Positions 25,222 through 34,109 of a stretch of DNA of 64,000 nt are shown piece after piece. Source of the DNA: JACNJF01 sp050288105 (GTDB lineage Bacteria > Pseudomonadota > Gammaproteobacteria > GCA-001735895). Every line of letters begins with the position of its first letter. The stretch's first letter is position 1. The notes beneath the pieces are model-generated. The model worked only from the letters and a program-made list of their open reading frames with translations. It was not told the origin of the DNA and made no database searches. The position numbers and the translations under genes were made by a program. The DNA is taken from positions 1 through 64,000 of the forward strand of contig JBNKDE010000003.1 in NCBI GenBank assembly GCA_050288105.1. The letters run 5' to 3'.

Positions 25222-26148
25222 ATGCCTGTAGATAGCGCGTTACAACTTATTGAGAACACACCGCTTATTGAATTGTCGAGAGCCTATACTGGTGCTGGAA
25301 GGTTGTTTGCGAAAGCAGAGTTCGTTCAACCTGGTGGGAGTATTAAAGACCGTGCGGCGCTTCATATCATCAGGGATGCATATGCTTCTGGTGTGCTAAA
25401 AAAAGGCCAGCCTGTTGTTGAAATGACCAGTGGGAATATGGGCGCAGGACTTGCCGTTGTGTGCAATATATTCGGTAACCCATTTTCAGCGGTGATGTCT
25501 CAGGGAAACAGTCCTGCAAGAGCTAAAATGCTTGAAGGCTTCGGCGCAAATGTAGTGCTGGTTCCCCAGGTTGATGGTGATGCAGGTATGGTAACTGGAA
25601 AGGATATTGAGGCCGCTACTATAAAAGCGAAGGCTCTTGCGAAGGAGAAGGGTGGCTTTTATGTAGACCAGTTTAACAATCCCTCCAGTATTGCGGCCCA
25701 TTATCGTGCAACCGGGCCTGAAATCTGGAGAGCGCTAAATGGTCAGCTCACAGCGTTTGTTGCAGCTGCTGGTAGTGGTGGCACTTTTATTGGGACCAGT
25801 AAATACCTGAAACAGCAAAACTCCAAAGTGTTCTGTGCGACAGTAGAGCCTGTTGCTGCGCGAGTGCTGGCCGGTAAACCAATAGTCAACGCCAAGCACA
25901 TCATTCAGGGAATAGGGTATGGAATCCAGCTCCCGCATTGGGAGGAGCAGCTTGTTGATGATTATCTATCGGTAGGTGACGAGGAGGTTATTTTTTATAA
26001 GGAGCTTTTAGCCCAAAAAGAAGGGCTTTATGTTGGCTACTCTGCTGCAGCAAATGTTTGTGCATCAATAAAGCTGATTGAAAGCGGTGTTCTTGGGGAG
26101 TCGCCATTGGTGGCAACGGTTTTATGCGATACGGGTTTAAAGTATTAA
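25222..26148 (+). CDS. PLP-dependent cysteine synthase family protein
   Basis: 308-residue fold-type II PLP enzyme. The PLP lysine is in PGGSIKDRAA near residue 42, the phosphate-binding loop in TSGNMGAGLAVV, and the second loop in AAGSGGTFIG. It lines up with O-acetylserine sulfhydrylases and bacterial cystathionine-beta-synthase-like proteins but uses TSGNMG where TSGNTG is usual, so the exact reaction is open. ATG 25222 is preferred to a TTG six bases earlier. It follows the cassette array by about 210 AT-rich bases in which I see no site. Confidence 0.8.
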   Translation: MPVDSALQLIENTPLIELSRAYTGAGRLFAKAEFVQPGGSIKDRAALHIIRDAYASGVLKKGQPVVEMTSGNMGAGLAVVCNIFGNPFSAVMSQGNSPARAKMLEGFGANVVLVPQVDGDAGMVTGKDIEAATIKAKALAKEKGGFYVDQFNNPSSIAAHYRATGPEIWRALNGQLTAFVAAAGSGGTFIGTSKYLKQQNSKVFCATVEPVAARVLAGKPIVNAKHIIQGIGYGIQLPHWEEQLVDDYLSVGDEEVIFYKELLAQKEGLYVGYSAAANVCASIKLIESGVLGESPLVATVLCDTGLKY

Positions 26149-26225
26149 TAAGCAAGAAGCGCGTTTTCCGGGTTAAACTGCTCTGTCTTTAGATAGCAAT
26201 AGCTCTGACGCAGTCAGTATCTACA

Positions 26226-27173
26226 CTAGTCCGCAATCTGTTGTTCTACCAATGCATTGATAAATGCAGTAAAAGGTGTCTCTACCTGATGCTGTTTTGC
26301 TCTACGCAAAATGGCCCCACAGATTGCATCGATTTCCAGCGGCCTGCCTTTCAGTTTGTCGACCAGCATTGAGGTCTGGATGGCGTCAAAGTTTGATATC
26401 AGCTGATACATGGCATCGATATCCTGCTGTGCTATCGTGACGCCTGTAGCTTCAGCGACATCCGCTGTTTCCTGCATTAATTTGTACACTATGTCCCCAT
26501 ATACGGGGTGAGCTGTGAGGGCGCGTGTATCCAGTTCGGTAAGCGCAGATAGTGGATTGACGCCATTGTTGATGAGTAGTTTTTTCCAAAGTTCCAGCTC
26601 TATATTCTCAGTCACTGTGGTGGGTATGCCTGCTTCTTCGAAATGCTGTGCGAATAGTTCTACCGGTGCTGCGGATGCTGAATTGACCTGCTTGTTGGGC
26701 CATAAGCCCATGACGACCTGCGCTGGCCCCGTCGCTTCTATGATGCCGGGGCTGATGACATGACCGCCTATCCTGACTGCCAGTCCTCCCAGGGTGCGCT
26801 GTTTACCCAGTACTTTTTCTATCAGGGCTTCATTTTCAATACCATTTTGCAGGGACAGTAAGGGGGTGTTTCGGGTGCCCGAGTTAAGCCAGTGCTCAAT
26901 CTGATTGAGCAGGCTTTCAGTCTGGGTACCCTTGATGGTGAGCAGGATCAGGTCTATGTCATCAATGTTGATCTGCTGCATCATGTCTTCTATCGAGCGC
27001 GCGTTGACGGGTGAGTCAAAGCTGAAGTCAGGGTGGACTATCCTGAGGCCATTTTGCTGCATGGCCTTTAAGTGTTCGCCTCTGGCGATCAGGGTTACCT
27101 GATGCCCGGCACGTTGTAATAATGCGCCATAGTAACAGCCGATCCCGCCGGCGCCGATAATAAGAAAGTGCAT
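26226..27173 (-). CDS. panE: 2-dehydropantoate 2-reductase (ketopantoate reductase family)
   Basis: NADPH-dependent reduction of ketopantoate to pantoate in pantothenate and CoA synthesis. 315 residues: Rossmann motif GAGGIGCYYGALL at the N-terminus, the substrate-binding LLINNGVNPLSALT segment with catalytic Lys just before (ELWKKL), and the ending KGRPLEIDAICGAI are all family features. ApbA/PanE paralogues with other substrates exist, so the symbol is probable rather than certain. It has no clear operon partner. Confidence 0.8.
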   Translation of the reverse strand: MHFLIIGAGGIGCYYGALLQRAGHQVTLIARGEHLKAMQQNGLRIVHPDFSFDSPVNARSIEDMMQQINIDDIDLILLTIKGTQTESLLNQIEHWLNSGTRNTPLLSLQNGIENEALIEKVLGKQRTLGGLAVRIGGHVISPGIIEATGPAQVVMGLWPNKQVNSASAAPVELFAQHFEEAGIPTTVTENIELELWKKLLINNGVNPLSALTELDTRALTAHPVYGDIVYKLMQETADVAEATGVTIAQQDIDAMYQLISNFDAIQTSMLVDKLKGRPLEIDAICGAILRRAKQHQVETPFTAFINALVEQQIAD

Positions 27174-27329
27174 AGATGATCCTTAATATTCTAAGTGTTG
27201 CAGGTTTTGGTTCCGTATAAAGTTTAATGCAGGAGGCGGCAAAGGCTAAAGCTGAAATTTTAGTGACAGGAAAAAAAGCGGTGCCGTCGGACAGGTTTTA
27301 ACCGCAGGCCTTGCCTGTTGTGGCTGTAT

Positions 27330-29576
27330 TTAGTGTTCCAGTATAGAGCTTTCGAGTAGCTGAGCAATCTGTTGCTGATTTCTAATGGGCTTACCAAACA
27401 GGAAGCCCTGTGCATAGCGGAATCCCGCCTGGCGGATTTTTTCAAGTATCTGATTGTTCTCGATACCTTCTGCGACCAGGGCGTAGTTGAGCCCATTGAG
27501 CAGCCGGGCGAGTTCCTGTACCAGTTTACCGAGGCGTTTGTCGGACATGCCCTGGATCAGTGAGATATCAAATTTGATGATATCTACCGGCATATTGGTC
27601 AGGTAGCGTAGCGACGAGTATCCGCTGCCAAAGTCGTCAAGCGCGACCTTGAAGCCCTGTTTACGCAGCGTTTTCAGATTCTTTATCGCTGAACTCATTT
27701 GAGAGATTAACGAGGTTTCAGTGACTTCCAGCACAATATAGTGGCTCTGGGTAAAATTGCTCAGGGGGTGTAGCCATTTAACCAGATCCTTATGCGCGAT
27801 GGATTCGGCAGATAGATTGACCGATACACCACAGGTTTCCGGCAAAAATCCACTTTCCAGATCAACAGCTACTGAGTGGATTATGATGCGGTCCATCTCT
27901 TTTTCCCATTGATGCTGGGCAATGATGGGAAAGATATGCGAAGGCGGGATCAGTTCTTGCTGGTGCTGAATGCGTAGCAGGGACTCGAAGTACTCAGTGC
28001 TGCCGGTTTGCGTGTTGACCACAGGTTGATAGTGCATCTGGATTCCTGCGCCATTGGTTACTGCGTTATACACAGCATCGATAATCCAGCTGGAGAATAC
28101 AGATTCCGTGCCCTCTGACATCTCCCGTGTAAACTGCACAGGATGGTTGACCCCGGGGCGCTTGGCCTGGTAAACCGCTATGTCAGCCTGGCTCTGCAGA
28201 ACGTCCAGATTTTCCAGGTGGTCGGCCTGTCCGTGCGAAATACCGCAGCTTAACCTGACTTTTTCCCTGATACCTATCTCGCTGAAGTCATACTCGTCGA
28301 CCTTGCGGATGCATCTCTCACCCAGTTTCTGTGCCTGGTTTGGGGTATTGCCGATAATAATAATGGCAAACTCATCACCCCCGATACGAAACAGCTTTTC
28401 GCCCCGACGCAGCACGCTCATTATGCAATTACAGATGACCCTGAGCACTTCATCTCCGGTTTGATGTCCATAGGTATCGTTGATTGCTTTAAAGCGATTA
28501 ACATCAAATAGAATCAGGCAGATATCGAGACGATGCTCACCAAGCAGGTCTTTGGATTTTTTCCATTCACGGTCAAAAGCGCGTCGATTTAATACGCCGG
28601 TCAAAGGGTCGTGGTGAGCCTGTTTCCATAGCTCCTGATTTTTTTCATCCAGATCTACATAGGCGTTTTTGAGCTGTAGATGATATTCATTGAGCGAGCT
28701 ACGAACTTTTTCCAGCTCTGCAATGGGAAACAGGTATTGCGTACCTTTTGTCATCGGTCCGGGATCGGTGTAACGCAGTTTATCGATGTATTCTGAGATT
28801 CTTACCAGTGGCTTGCCGAGCAGGTAGACCACCAGAAAATAAAACAACATACACAGAAAGCCGACTATGGTGGCCAGCTGAACTACCGACGACTGAATGA
28901 TACCCATCATGTTTTCCAGTTCGGGGCTGCTCTTGATTTCGAAGTGGATGAGTTGTTCGGCCTGATCAAGGCTGATCATCTGGTCCGGTAATTCGGGTTT
29001 CAGTTCCACGCGCTCTATATGGCTAAACCGATTGAGCGAATGCAGTACAGAAATTAACGGGATTTGCAGGCCCAGATAGCCCTCAATCTCCGCCTGGGGT
29101 GAGCGTTGGATGGGCAGAAAGTATTCGATAAAAGCAGCATGCTTACGCACCTTAATGACATTCGGGATCTGCTGAACATCAATGAGTTTATCAAATGTGC
29201 TGCCAGACAGCGTAGCCAGTATCTCACCTTGCCGGTTGTACACCTCAGCATTAGTAACGTATTTGGGCAAATTATCCGAAGTGAACAGGCGGTGGTTATG
29301 CCAGTAGGAGTAATAAGAGGGATTATCCAGTTGCTGAAATAATTCATCCCATTGCTCAATCAGGCGGCTTAATGAAAGAATGGTTTGTCGGGTGTGATTT
29401 AATGCCTGGCTAAGTTCATTTTGTGCAGCCTGGTTGTTTTGTTGCCGAAGATGGTCACGCGCTGATTCAATACTGTTGAAGCCATAAAACCCTACCGCAG
29501 CAAACAGCGTAAACACTAATGCCAGAAACAGCAGTGCAATGGTGCTGATGGACAGGGAGTATTTATGTCCGAACAA
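27330..29576 (-). CDS. Membrane GGDEF-EAL protein, c-di-GMP signalling
   Basis: 748 residues. Transmembrane helix near 12-32, periplasmic sensor region to about 235 (CHASE4-like by length and the WDELFQQ segment), second helix (IVGFLCMLFYFLVVYLL), then GGDEF (RIGGDEFAI near residue 397, intact active site) and EAL (about 500-748). In the EAL part the signature is ESL in YFESLLRI, with EVTETS, ALDDFGSGYSS and VAEGIEN present, so phosphodiesterase activity is plausible. The protein may make, break or sense c-di-GMP in response to an outside signal. It lies directly downstream of the hydrolase gene on the same strand. Confidence 0.9.
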   Translation of the reverse strand: MFGHKYSLSISTIALLFLALVFTLFAAVGFYGFNSIESARDHLRQQNNQAAQNELSQALNHTRQTILSLSRLIEQWDELFQQLDNPSYYSYWHNHRLFTSDNLPKYVTNAEVYNRQGEILATLSGSTFDKLIDVQQIPNVIKVRKHAAFIEYFLPIQRSPQAEIEGYLGLQIPLISVLHSLNRFSHIERVELKPELPDQMISLDQAEQLIHFEIKSSPELENMMGIIQSSVVQLATIVGFLCMLFYFLVVYLLGKPLVRISEYIDKLRYTDPGPMTKGTQYLFPIAELEKVRSSLNEYHLQLKNAYVDLDEKNQELWKQAHHDPLTGVLNRRAFDREWKKSKDLLGEHRLDICLILFDVNRFKAINDTYGHQTGDEVLRVICNCIMSVLRRGEKLFRIGGDEFAIIIIGNTPNQAQKLGERCIRKVDEYDFSEIGIREKVRLSCGISHGQADHLENLDVLQSQADIAVYQAKRPGVNHPVQFTREMSEGTESVFSSWIIDAVYNAVTNGAGIQMHYQPVVNTQTGSTEYFESLLRIQHQQELIPPSHIFPIIAQHQWEKEMDRIIIHSVAVDLESGFLPETCGVSVNLSAESIAHKDLVKWLHPLSNFTQSHYIVLEVTETSLISQMSSAIKNLKTLRKQGFKVALDDFGSGYSSLRYLTNMPVDIIKFDISLIQGMSDKRLGKLVQELARLLNGLNYALVAEGIENNQILEKIRQAGFRYAQGFLFGKPIRNQQQIAQLLESSILEH

Positions 29577-29585
29577 GGCTAATAC

Positions 29586-30446
29586 TCAATCTTCATTAAT
29601 AATGCTTTCAACCATATCCTGTAAATCAAACTCATGTGCCTGGTCAAAAAAATGGTTGGCACCAGAGATGATTCGAATCTTGCTTTTGGTGTTTGTCATT
29701 GCATCCAGCCAATGCGGGGCAATACGCCGGTCTGCAGAGCCGATAATGATGTAGTTATCTGAGCTGCTGGTATTTAATGCCTGTAATACTTTTTGATCTG
29801 ACCAGCGGTAATAGGATAGGAAGTAGCTGGGTAAGGTCAGGTAAGTCTTACAGTATGAAAGCGCAAACGGTGTGAGATTATCATCACCCTGGGCGAGTCG
29901 TTTTTCAGCATTTATCGCATCAGCTTCAGATTCATAGGCGTCTGGACGTCCTGCACCGTAGTAGGTGAGGCTGATTAAGATGGTTTTTATCACGGCAGCA
30001 TCGGGGTTGTCGGCAAGATACGCGGTGATATTGACGCTGCCTGCGCTATGACCAATTAAAATGATTTTTTTGTGGCCCTGGCTAAGGCTCCAGTCAACCC
30101 AGCGTTTAATCTCTGCGGTGTCAGACTGCAGTGAATGTAATTGAATTGATTCGCAGGCCAGGGACTTCGCGCGATTTGAAATGCCCAGACTTAGATTAGG
30201 GGCCAGCGTAGGATATCCTTCATCATGCAAAGCATCATAAAGTCTTTTAACCGTCGAGAACTCATTGGTCTGTAAGAATCCATGCAGGAAAATGAGCAGG
30301 GGTTTATCGCTTTCACCCGCTTCATATTGTGCTGTCACCAATAGCTTGTCGCTAACAGGCAGCGTAATCGTTTCTGCGCGAACACAGGATGAAAATAGTA
30401 CCGCCAGGACAATGGTAATTATTGCCGGTATTGTTTGCATAATCAT
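29586..30446 (-). CDS. Secreted alpha/beta-hydrolase
   Basis: 286-residue protein with a signal peptide (AIITIVLAVLFSSCVRA, possibly a lipobox-like SSC) and an alpha/beta-hydrolase fold: oxyanion-loop region LLIFLHGFLQ, nucleophile elbow GHSAGS near residue 153, and a late His in GANHFFDQ. The Asp of the triad is probably in IGSADRRIAPHW. The substrate is not identifiable. It lies just upstream of the GGDEF-EAL gene (gap 9 bases), so the two are probably co-transcribed. Confidence 0.8.
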   Translation of the reverse strand: MIMQTIPAIITIVLAVLFSSCVRAETITLPVSDKLLVTAQYEAGESDKPLLIFLHGFLQTNEFSTVKRLYDALHDEGYPTLAPNLSLGISNRAKSLACESIQLHSLQSDTAEIKRWVDWSLSQGHKKIILIGHSAGSVNITAYLADNPDAAVIKTILISLTYYGAGRPDAYESEADAINAEKRLAQGDDNLTPFALSYCKTYLTLPSYFLSYYRWSDQKVLQALNTSSSDNYIIIGSADRRIAPHWLDAMTNTKSKIRIISGANHFFDQAHEFDLQDMVESIINED

Positions 30447-30502
30447 TCCTGATTTAGGTGAGCTGAAAAAACATCCACTTTCAGTTTCAGAGTATAGCTA
30501 TT

Positions 30503-31324
30503 TTATAGGAAACTGCTGATTTCAACCTGGTAGGCTCCTCCGATCACCAGATACTCTTCTTCGCCCTTCATACAGCCGGGTAAAAGATCCGGGAAATAGA
30601 GGATTTTTGTAAGAGGAACCTGTGCAGTCATGATCAGGTCGCCAAACTCATCGGCTCGGTCTCGGTTCAGGGTAAATGAGTTCAGATTATTTAACAGGAT
30701 AGACAGGTTACTGGATGTGTTTTTGTTGAGCACTTCATGATCGTTGAGTCTATTAATACCGCGATAGAGTGTGCAATGCAGCTGTTGAGGGTAGCGTTGG
30801 CCGAGTTCAAACTGGGTGAAGCTGTACAGCAGATCGAGCTGAGCTTCCAGTGCGTTGGTATTGTACAGTCCCTGACATCGTGCACGTTGGAAATGTTGAT
30901 ACTGCTGTGAGGAAAAATCGGTGATCGGCCCCAGATGATTCAGGGTCAGTAATCCAAATCTGGATTCTACCCAACCTTTCATTACTGCCGCCTCCTGACT
31001 ATTGGGGTCAAAGTGCCAGCCGCGCAGTAATCTGAGGTAATCTGCTTTATCTCTCGGTTTGGACTGGTTGCTACTGTGCTGTCCGACCTGTTCTGGATTA
31101 TCAAGCAGGAAGCTGGCGCGCATGTAGTCCATAAAATGAATAACGCGCGTAGCAGGTTCCTGTATCCCCTTGAGATCATCAAACAGTTGGCTATGTAAAT
31201 CGACAACGCCATCGATGGTCAGGGCGACGGGATGCTGCTGAAAGGTCAGGCTGCCCAGGATCATTGCAGGCAGGTTGCAACGGTTAACAGGTAGCCTTGA
31301 ATACGCGGGTAATGAAGCCTTCAT
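30503..31324 (-). CDS. draT: Dinitrogenase reductase ADP-ribosyltransferase DraT
   Basis: Transfers ADP-ribose from NAD to an arginine of NifH, switching nitrogenase off when ammonium appears or energy drops. The motifs VNRCNLPAMILGSLTFQ, LHCTLYRG and SFTLNRDRADEFGD are characteristic. The 273 residues from ATG 31322-31324 match the usual DraT length of about 275; an in-frame ATG 30 bases further up, or TTG at 31423, would add residues without family support. The gene is divergent from nifH. Its target residue, Arg101 of NifH in GCAGRG, is conserved here. The removing enzyme, DraG, is not encoded in this window. Confidence 0.9.
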   Translation of the reverse strand: MKASLPAYSRLPVNRCNLPAMILGSLTFQQHPVALTIDGVVDLHSQLFDDLKGIQEPATRVIHFMDYMRASFLLDNPEQVGQHSSNQSKPRDKADYLRLLRGWHFDPNSQEAAVMKGWVESRFGLLTLNHLGPITDFSSQQYQHFQRARCQGLYNTNALEAQLDLLYSFTQFELGQRYPQQLHCTLYRGINRLNDHEVLNKNTSSNLSILLNNLNSFTLNRDRADEFGDLIMTAQVPLTKILYFPDLLPGCMKGEEEYLVIGGAYQVEISSFL

Positions 31325-31337
31325 TGTTGCTGTTGTC

Positions 31338-31353
31338 TGTATTCTTCCATACA
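31338..31353 (+). promoter_or_regulatory. NifA upstream activator site
   Basis: TGT-ATTCTTCCAT-ACA fits the NifA consensus TGT-N10-ACA exactly. It lies about 100 bases upstream of the -24 element of the nifH promoter, within the usual range, and 14 bases upstream of the draT start on the other strand. Confidence 0.75.
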
Positions 31354-31451
31354 TAAACTGGGGCTTTTGTAGCAAAACCGACCTAAAGAAAAGCCTCGAA
31401 AATTCATAATAAACCTTTATCAAACAATAACTTAAATCAAATAAAAATTAT

Positions 31452-31467
31452 TGGCACGCAGCTTGCT
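31452..31467 (+). promoter_or_regulatory. Sigma-54 promoter of the nif operon
   Basis: TGGCACGCAGCTTGCT matches the -24/-12 consensus (TGGCAC-N5-TTGC) with correct spacing between GG (31453-31454) and GC (31465-31466). It lies 71 bases before the nifH ATG. Confidence 0.92.
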
Positions 31468-31537
31468 ATCTCCTCAGTGTGGGAGTGATCCGAATTCATT
31501 CAGACACGCTTAATTAACATATATTAGGAGATTCAAA

Positions 31538-32413
31538 ATGGCGATGCGTCAATGTGCAATTTACGGTAAAGGTGGTATCGGTAAGTCTACCACAACCCAG
31601 AACCTGGTAGCAGGTCTTGCTGAATTAGGTAAAAAAGTCATGATCGTGGGTTGTGACCCTAAAGCGGATTCTACCCGTCTTATCCTTCATGCTAAGGCGC
31701 AGAACACCATCATGGAAATGGCTGCTGAAGCTGGTACGGTTGAAGATCTGGAACTGGAAGATGTATTAAAAACCGGTTACGGCGATATCAAATGTGTTGA
31801 ATCTGGTGGTCCTGAGCCAGGTGTTGGTTGTGCAGGTCGTGGTGTAATCACTGCTATCAACTTCCTGGAAGAAGAAGGCGCCTACGAAGAAGATTTAGAC
31901 TTCGTATTCTACGACGTACTGGGTGACGTGGTATGTGGTGGTTTCGCCATGCCGATTCGTGAAAACAAGGCACAGGAAATCTACATCGTATGTTCTGGTG
32001 AAATGATGGCGATGTATGCTGCCAACAACATCTCTAAAGGTATCGTGAAATACGCAAACTCAGGCAGCGTTCGTCTGGCTGGTTTGATCTGTAACTCACG
32101 TAACACTGATCGTGAAGACGAACTGATCATGGCTCTGGCTGACAAGCTGGGTACTCAGATGATCCATTTCGTTCCTCGTGACAACGTGGTTCAACGCGCT
32201 GAAATCCGTCGTATGACTGTTATCGAATACGATCCTACTGCCAAGCAGGCTCAGGAATACCGCGATCTGGCACAGAAAATTATCGACAACAAGATGCTGG
32301 TTATCCCAACTCCCTGCACCATGGATGAGCTGGAAGAACTGCTGATGGAATTCGGCCTGATGGACGAAGAAGACGAAAGCATCGTTGGTAAGGTTGCTGC
32401 TGAAGAAGCATAA
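31538..32413 (+). CDS. nifH: Nitrogenase iron protein (dinitrogenase reductase) NifH
   Basis: ATP-driven electron donor to the MoFe protein. 291 residues with P-loop GKGGIGKST at 10-18, the [4Fe-4S] ligands Cys98 (GVGCAGRG) and Cys133 (DVVCGG), and the ADP-ribosylation site Arg101. TAGGAG precedes the ATG. It is the first gene of the operon, driven by the sigma-54 promoter at 31452. The acidic C-terminal tail (MDEEDESIVGKVAAEEA) is as in proteobacterial NifH. Post-translational control by the divergent draT is expected. Confidence 0.98.
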   Translation: MAMRQCAIYGKGGIGKSTTTQNLVAGLAELGKKVMIVGCDPKADSTRLILHAKAQNTIMEMAAEAGTVEDLELEDVLKTGYGDIKCVESGGPEPGVGCAGRGVITAINFLEEEGAYEEDLDFVFYDVLGDVVCGGFAMPIRENKAQEIYIVCSGEMMAMYAANNISKGIVKYANSGSVRLAGLICNSRNTDREDELIMALADKLGTQMIHFVPRDNVVQRAEIRRMTVIEYDPTAKQAQEYRDLAQKIIDNKMLVIPTPCTMDELEELLMEFGLMDEEDESIVGKVAAEEA

Positions 32414-32424
32414 GTTGTATGGGT

Positions 32425-32454
32425 AAATATCGATCCCGGTCTGGATCGGTATTT
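32425..32454 (+). ncRNA. Stem-loop between nifH and nifD
   Basis: AAATATCGATCC (32425-32436) pairs with GGATCGGTATTT (32443-32454), loop 6. There is no T-run. In other diazotrophs a stem-loop here stabilises nifH mRNA and raises its level over nifDK; the same role is inferred. Confidence 0.65.
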
Positions 32455-32518
32455 GCAGATTATTTATCCAGAACCCAGCCATCTACAGATTAGTAGTGGT
32501 GGTTATAAGGAGAAAAAT

Positions 32519-34000
32519 ATGTCTAATTTGACACGTGAAGAAACTGAAGCCCTCATACAGGAGGTGCTAGAAGTTTATCCTGAGAATGCAAAGAAAGATC
32601 GCGCCAAGCATCTGACCGTTAACGATCATGATGTTGAGCAATCCAAGAAATGTATTACTTCAAATCGTAAGTCTCTGCCAGGTGTAATGACCATTCGTGG
32701 TTGTGCCTACGCAGGTTCTAAAGGTGTGGTCTGGGGTCCTATCAAGGATATGATCCATATCTCTCATGGGCCTGTTGGTTGCGGGCAGTACTCTCGTGCT
32801 GGACGTCGTAACTACTATGTAGGTACTACGGGTGTTAACACTTTTGGCACCATGAACTTTACTTCTGACTTCCAGGAAAAGGATATTGTTTTCGGTGGTG
32901 ACAAGAAGCTTGCAACTATCATGACTGAAATCGAGCAGCTGTTTCCTTTAAACAAGGGAATTTCAATACAGTCAGAATGCCCAATTGGTCTGATTGGTGA
33001 CGACATTGAAGCGGTAGCCAAGAAAACTTCCAAGGACATCAACAAGCCTGTTGTTCCTGTACGTTGTGAAGGTTTTCGTGGTGTGTCTCAGTCACTCGGG
33101 CACCATATTGCGAACGATGCCGTTCGTGACTGGGTTCTGGGTAATCGCGATGCAGATACCAGCTTCGAAACAACTGATTACGATGTCACTATTATCGGTG
33201 ACTACAACATCGGTGGTGACGCCTGGTCTTCACGTACATTGCTGGAAGAAATGGGCCTGCGTGTTATCGCGCAATGGTCTGGTGACGGCACACTGGCTGA
33301 AATGGAAAATACACCAAAAGCCAAGCTGAACCTGATCCACTGCTATCGTTCAATGAACTATATCTCGCGTCATATGGAAGAGAAGTACAACATTCCATGG
33401 ATTGAGTATAACTTCTTTGGACCTACCAAAATTGCTGAATCCTTACGCAAAATTGCAGCTTTGTTTGACGACAAAATCAAGGAAGGTGCTGAACGCGTAA
33501 TTGAAAAATATAAGGCACAGTATGAAGCGGTTATCGCTAAATACCGTCCACGTCTGGAAGGTAAGCGCGTCATGCTTTATGTCGGTGGTCTGCGTCCACG
33601 TCACGTGATTGGTGCTTATGAAGATCTGGGTATGGAAGTGGTTGGTACCGGATACGAATTCGCGCATAACGATGATTATGATCGCACCATCAAGGAAATG
33701 GGTAATGCAACGCTGATTTATGATGACGTAACTGGCTACGAATTCGAAGAATTTGTTAAGAAGGTCAAGCCTGACCTGATCGGTTCCGGTATCAAGGAAA
33801 AGTACATATTCCAGAAAATGGGTATTCCTTTCCGCCAGATGCATTCCTGGGATTATTCTGGTCCTTACCATGGTTACGATGGCTTCGCAATCTTTGCCCG
33901 CGACATGGATATGACACTGAACAATCCTTGCTGGAACAAGGTTAAAGCGCCCTGGTTGCAGGAAAGCGAAGAAGCTACTGCTGCGGCGGTTGGTGCCTGA
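32519..34000 (+). CDS. nifD: Nitrogenase MoFe protein alpha chain NifD
   Basis: Carries the FeMo cofactor where N2 is reduced. 493 residues. P-cluster ligands are Cys62 (RGCAYAG), Cys88 (GPVGCGQ) and Cys154 (SECPIG), approximate numbering; cofactor ligands are Cys275 (IHCYRSMNYI) and His442 (QMHSWDYSGPYHG). ATG 32519 follows AAGGAG; an in-frame start 66 bases upstream overlaps the nifH-nifD stem-loop and is unlikely. The His next to the cofactor and the RGCAYAGSKGVVWGP segment identify the molybdenum type rather than VnfD or AnfD. Confidence 0.98.
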   Translation: MSNLTREETEALIQEVLEVYPENAKKDRAKHLTVNDHDVEQSKKCITSNRKSLPGVMTIRGCAYAGSKGVVWGPIKDMIHISHGPVGCGQYSRAGRRNYYVGTTGVNTFGTMNFTSDFQEKDIVFGGDKKLATIMTEIEQLFPLNKGISIQSECPIGLIGDDIEAVAKKTSKDINKPVVPVRCEGFRGVSQSLGHHIANDAVRDWVLGNRDADTSFETTDYDVTIIGDYNIGGDAWSSRTLLEEMGLRVIAQWSGDGTLAEMENTPKAKLNLIHCYRSMNYISRHMEEKYNIPWIEYNFFGPTKIAESLRKIAALFDDKIKEGAERVIEKYKAQYEAVIAKYRPRLEGKRVMLYVGGLRPRHVIGAYEDLGMEVVGTGYEFAHNDDYDRTIKEMGNATLIYDDVTGYEFEEFVKKVKPDLIGSGIKEKYIFQKMGIPFRQMHSWDYSGPYHGYDGFAIFARDMDMTLNNPCWNKVKAPWLQESEEATAAAVGA

Positions 34001-34011
34001 TCGGGTTTAAT

Positions 34012-34039
34012 AGGGGGCGGAGCAACTGCTCATCCCCCT
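34012..34039 (+). ncRNA. Stem-loop between nifD and nifK
   Basis: AGGGGG (34012-34017) pairs with CCCCCT (34034-34039), and GAGCA inside pairs with GCTC. A T6 stretch lies 15 bases further on, too far for a classic terminator. It is one of several hairpins at nif gene junctions. Confidence 0.6.
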
Positions 34040-34109
34040 GGTTTCCCCGAACAATTTTTTAATTACCTGTTCCGTTGTCCACAGATTAGTGGCGCGGATG
34101 GAGATTATC

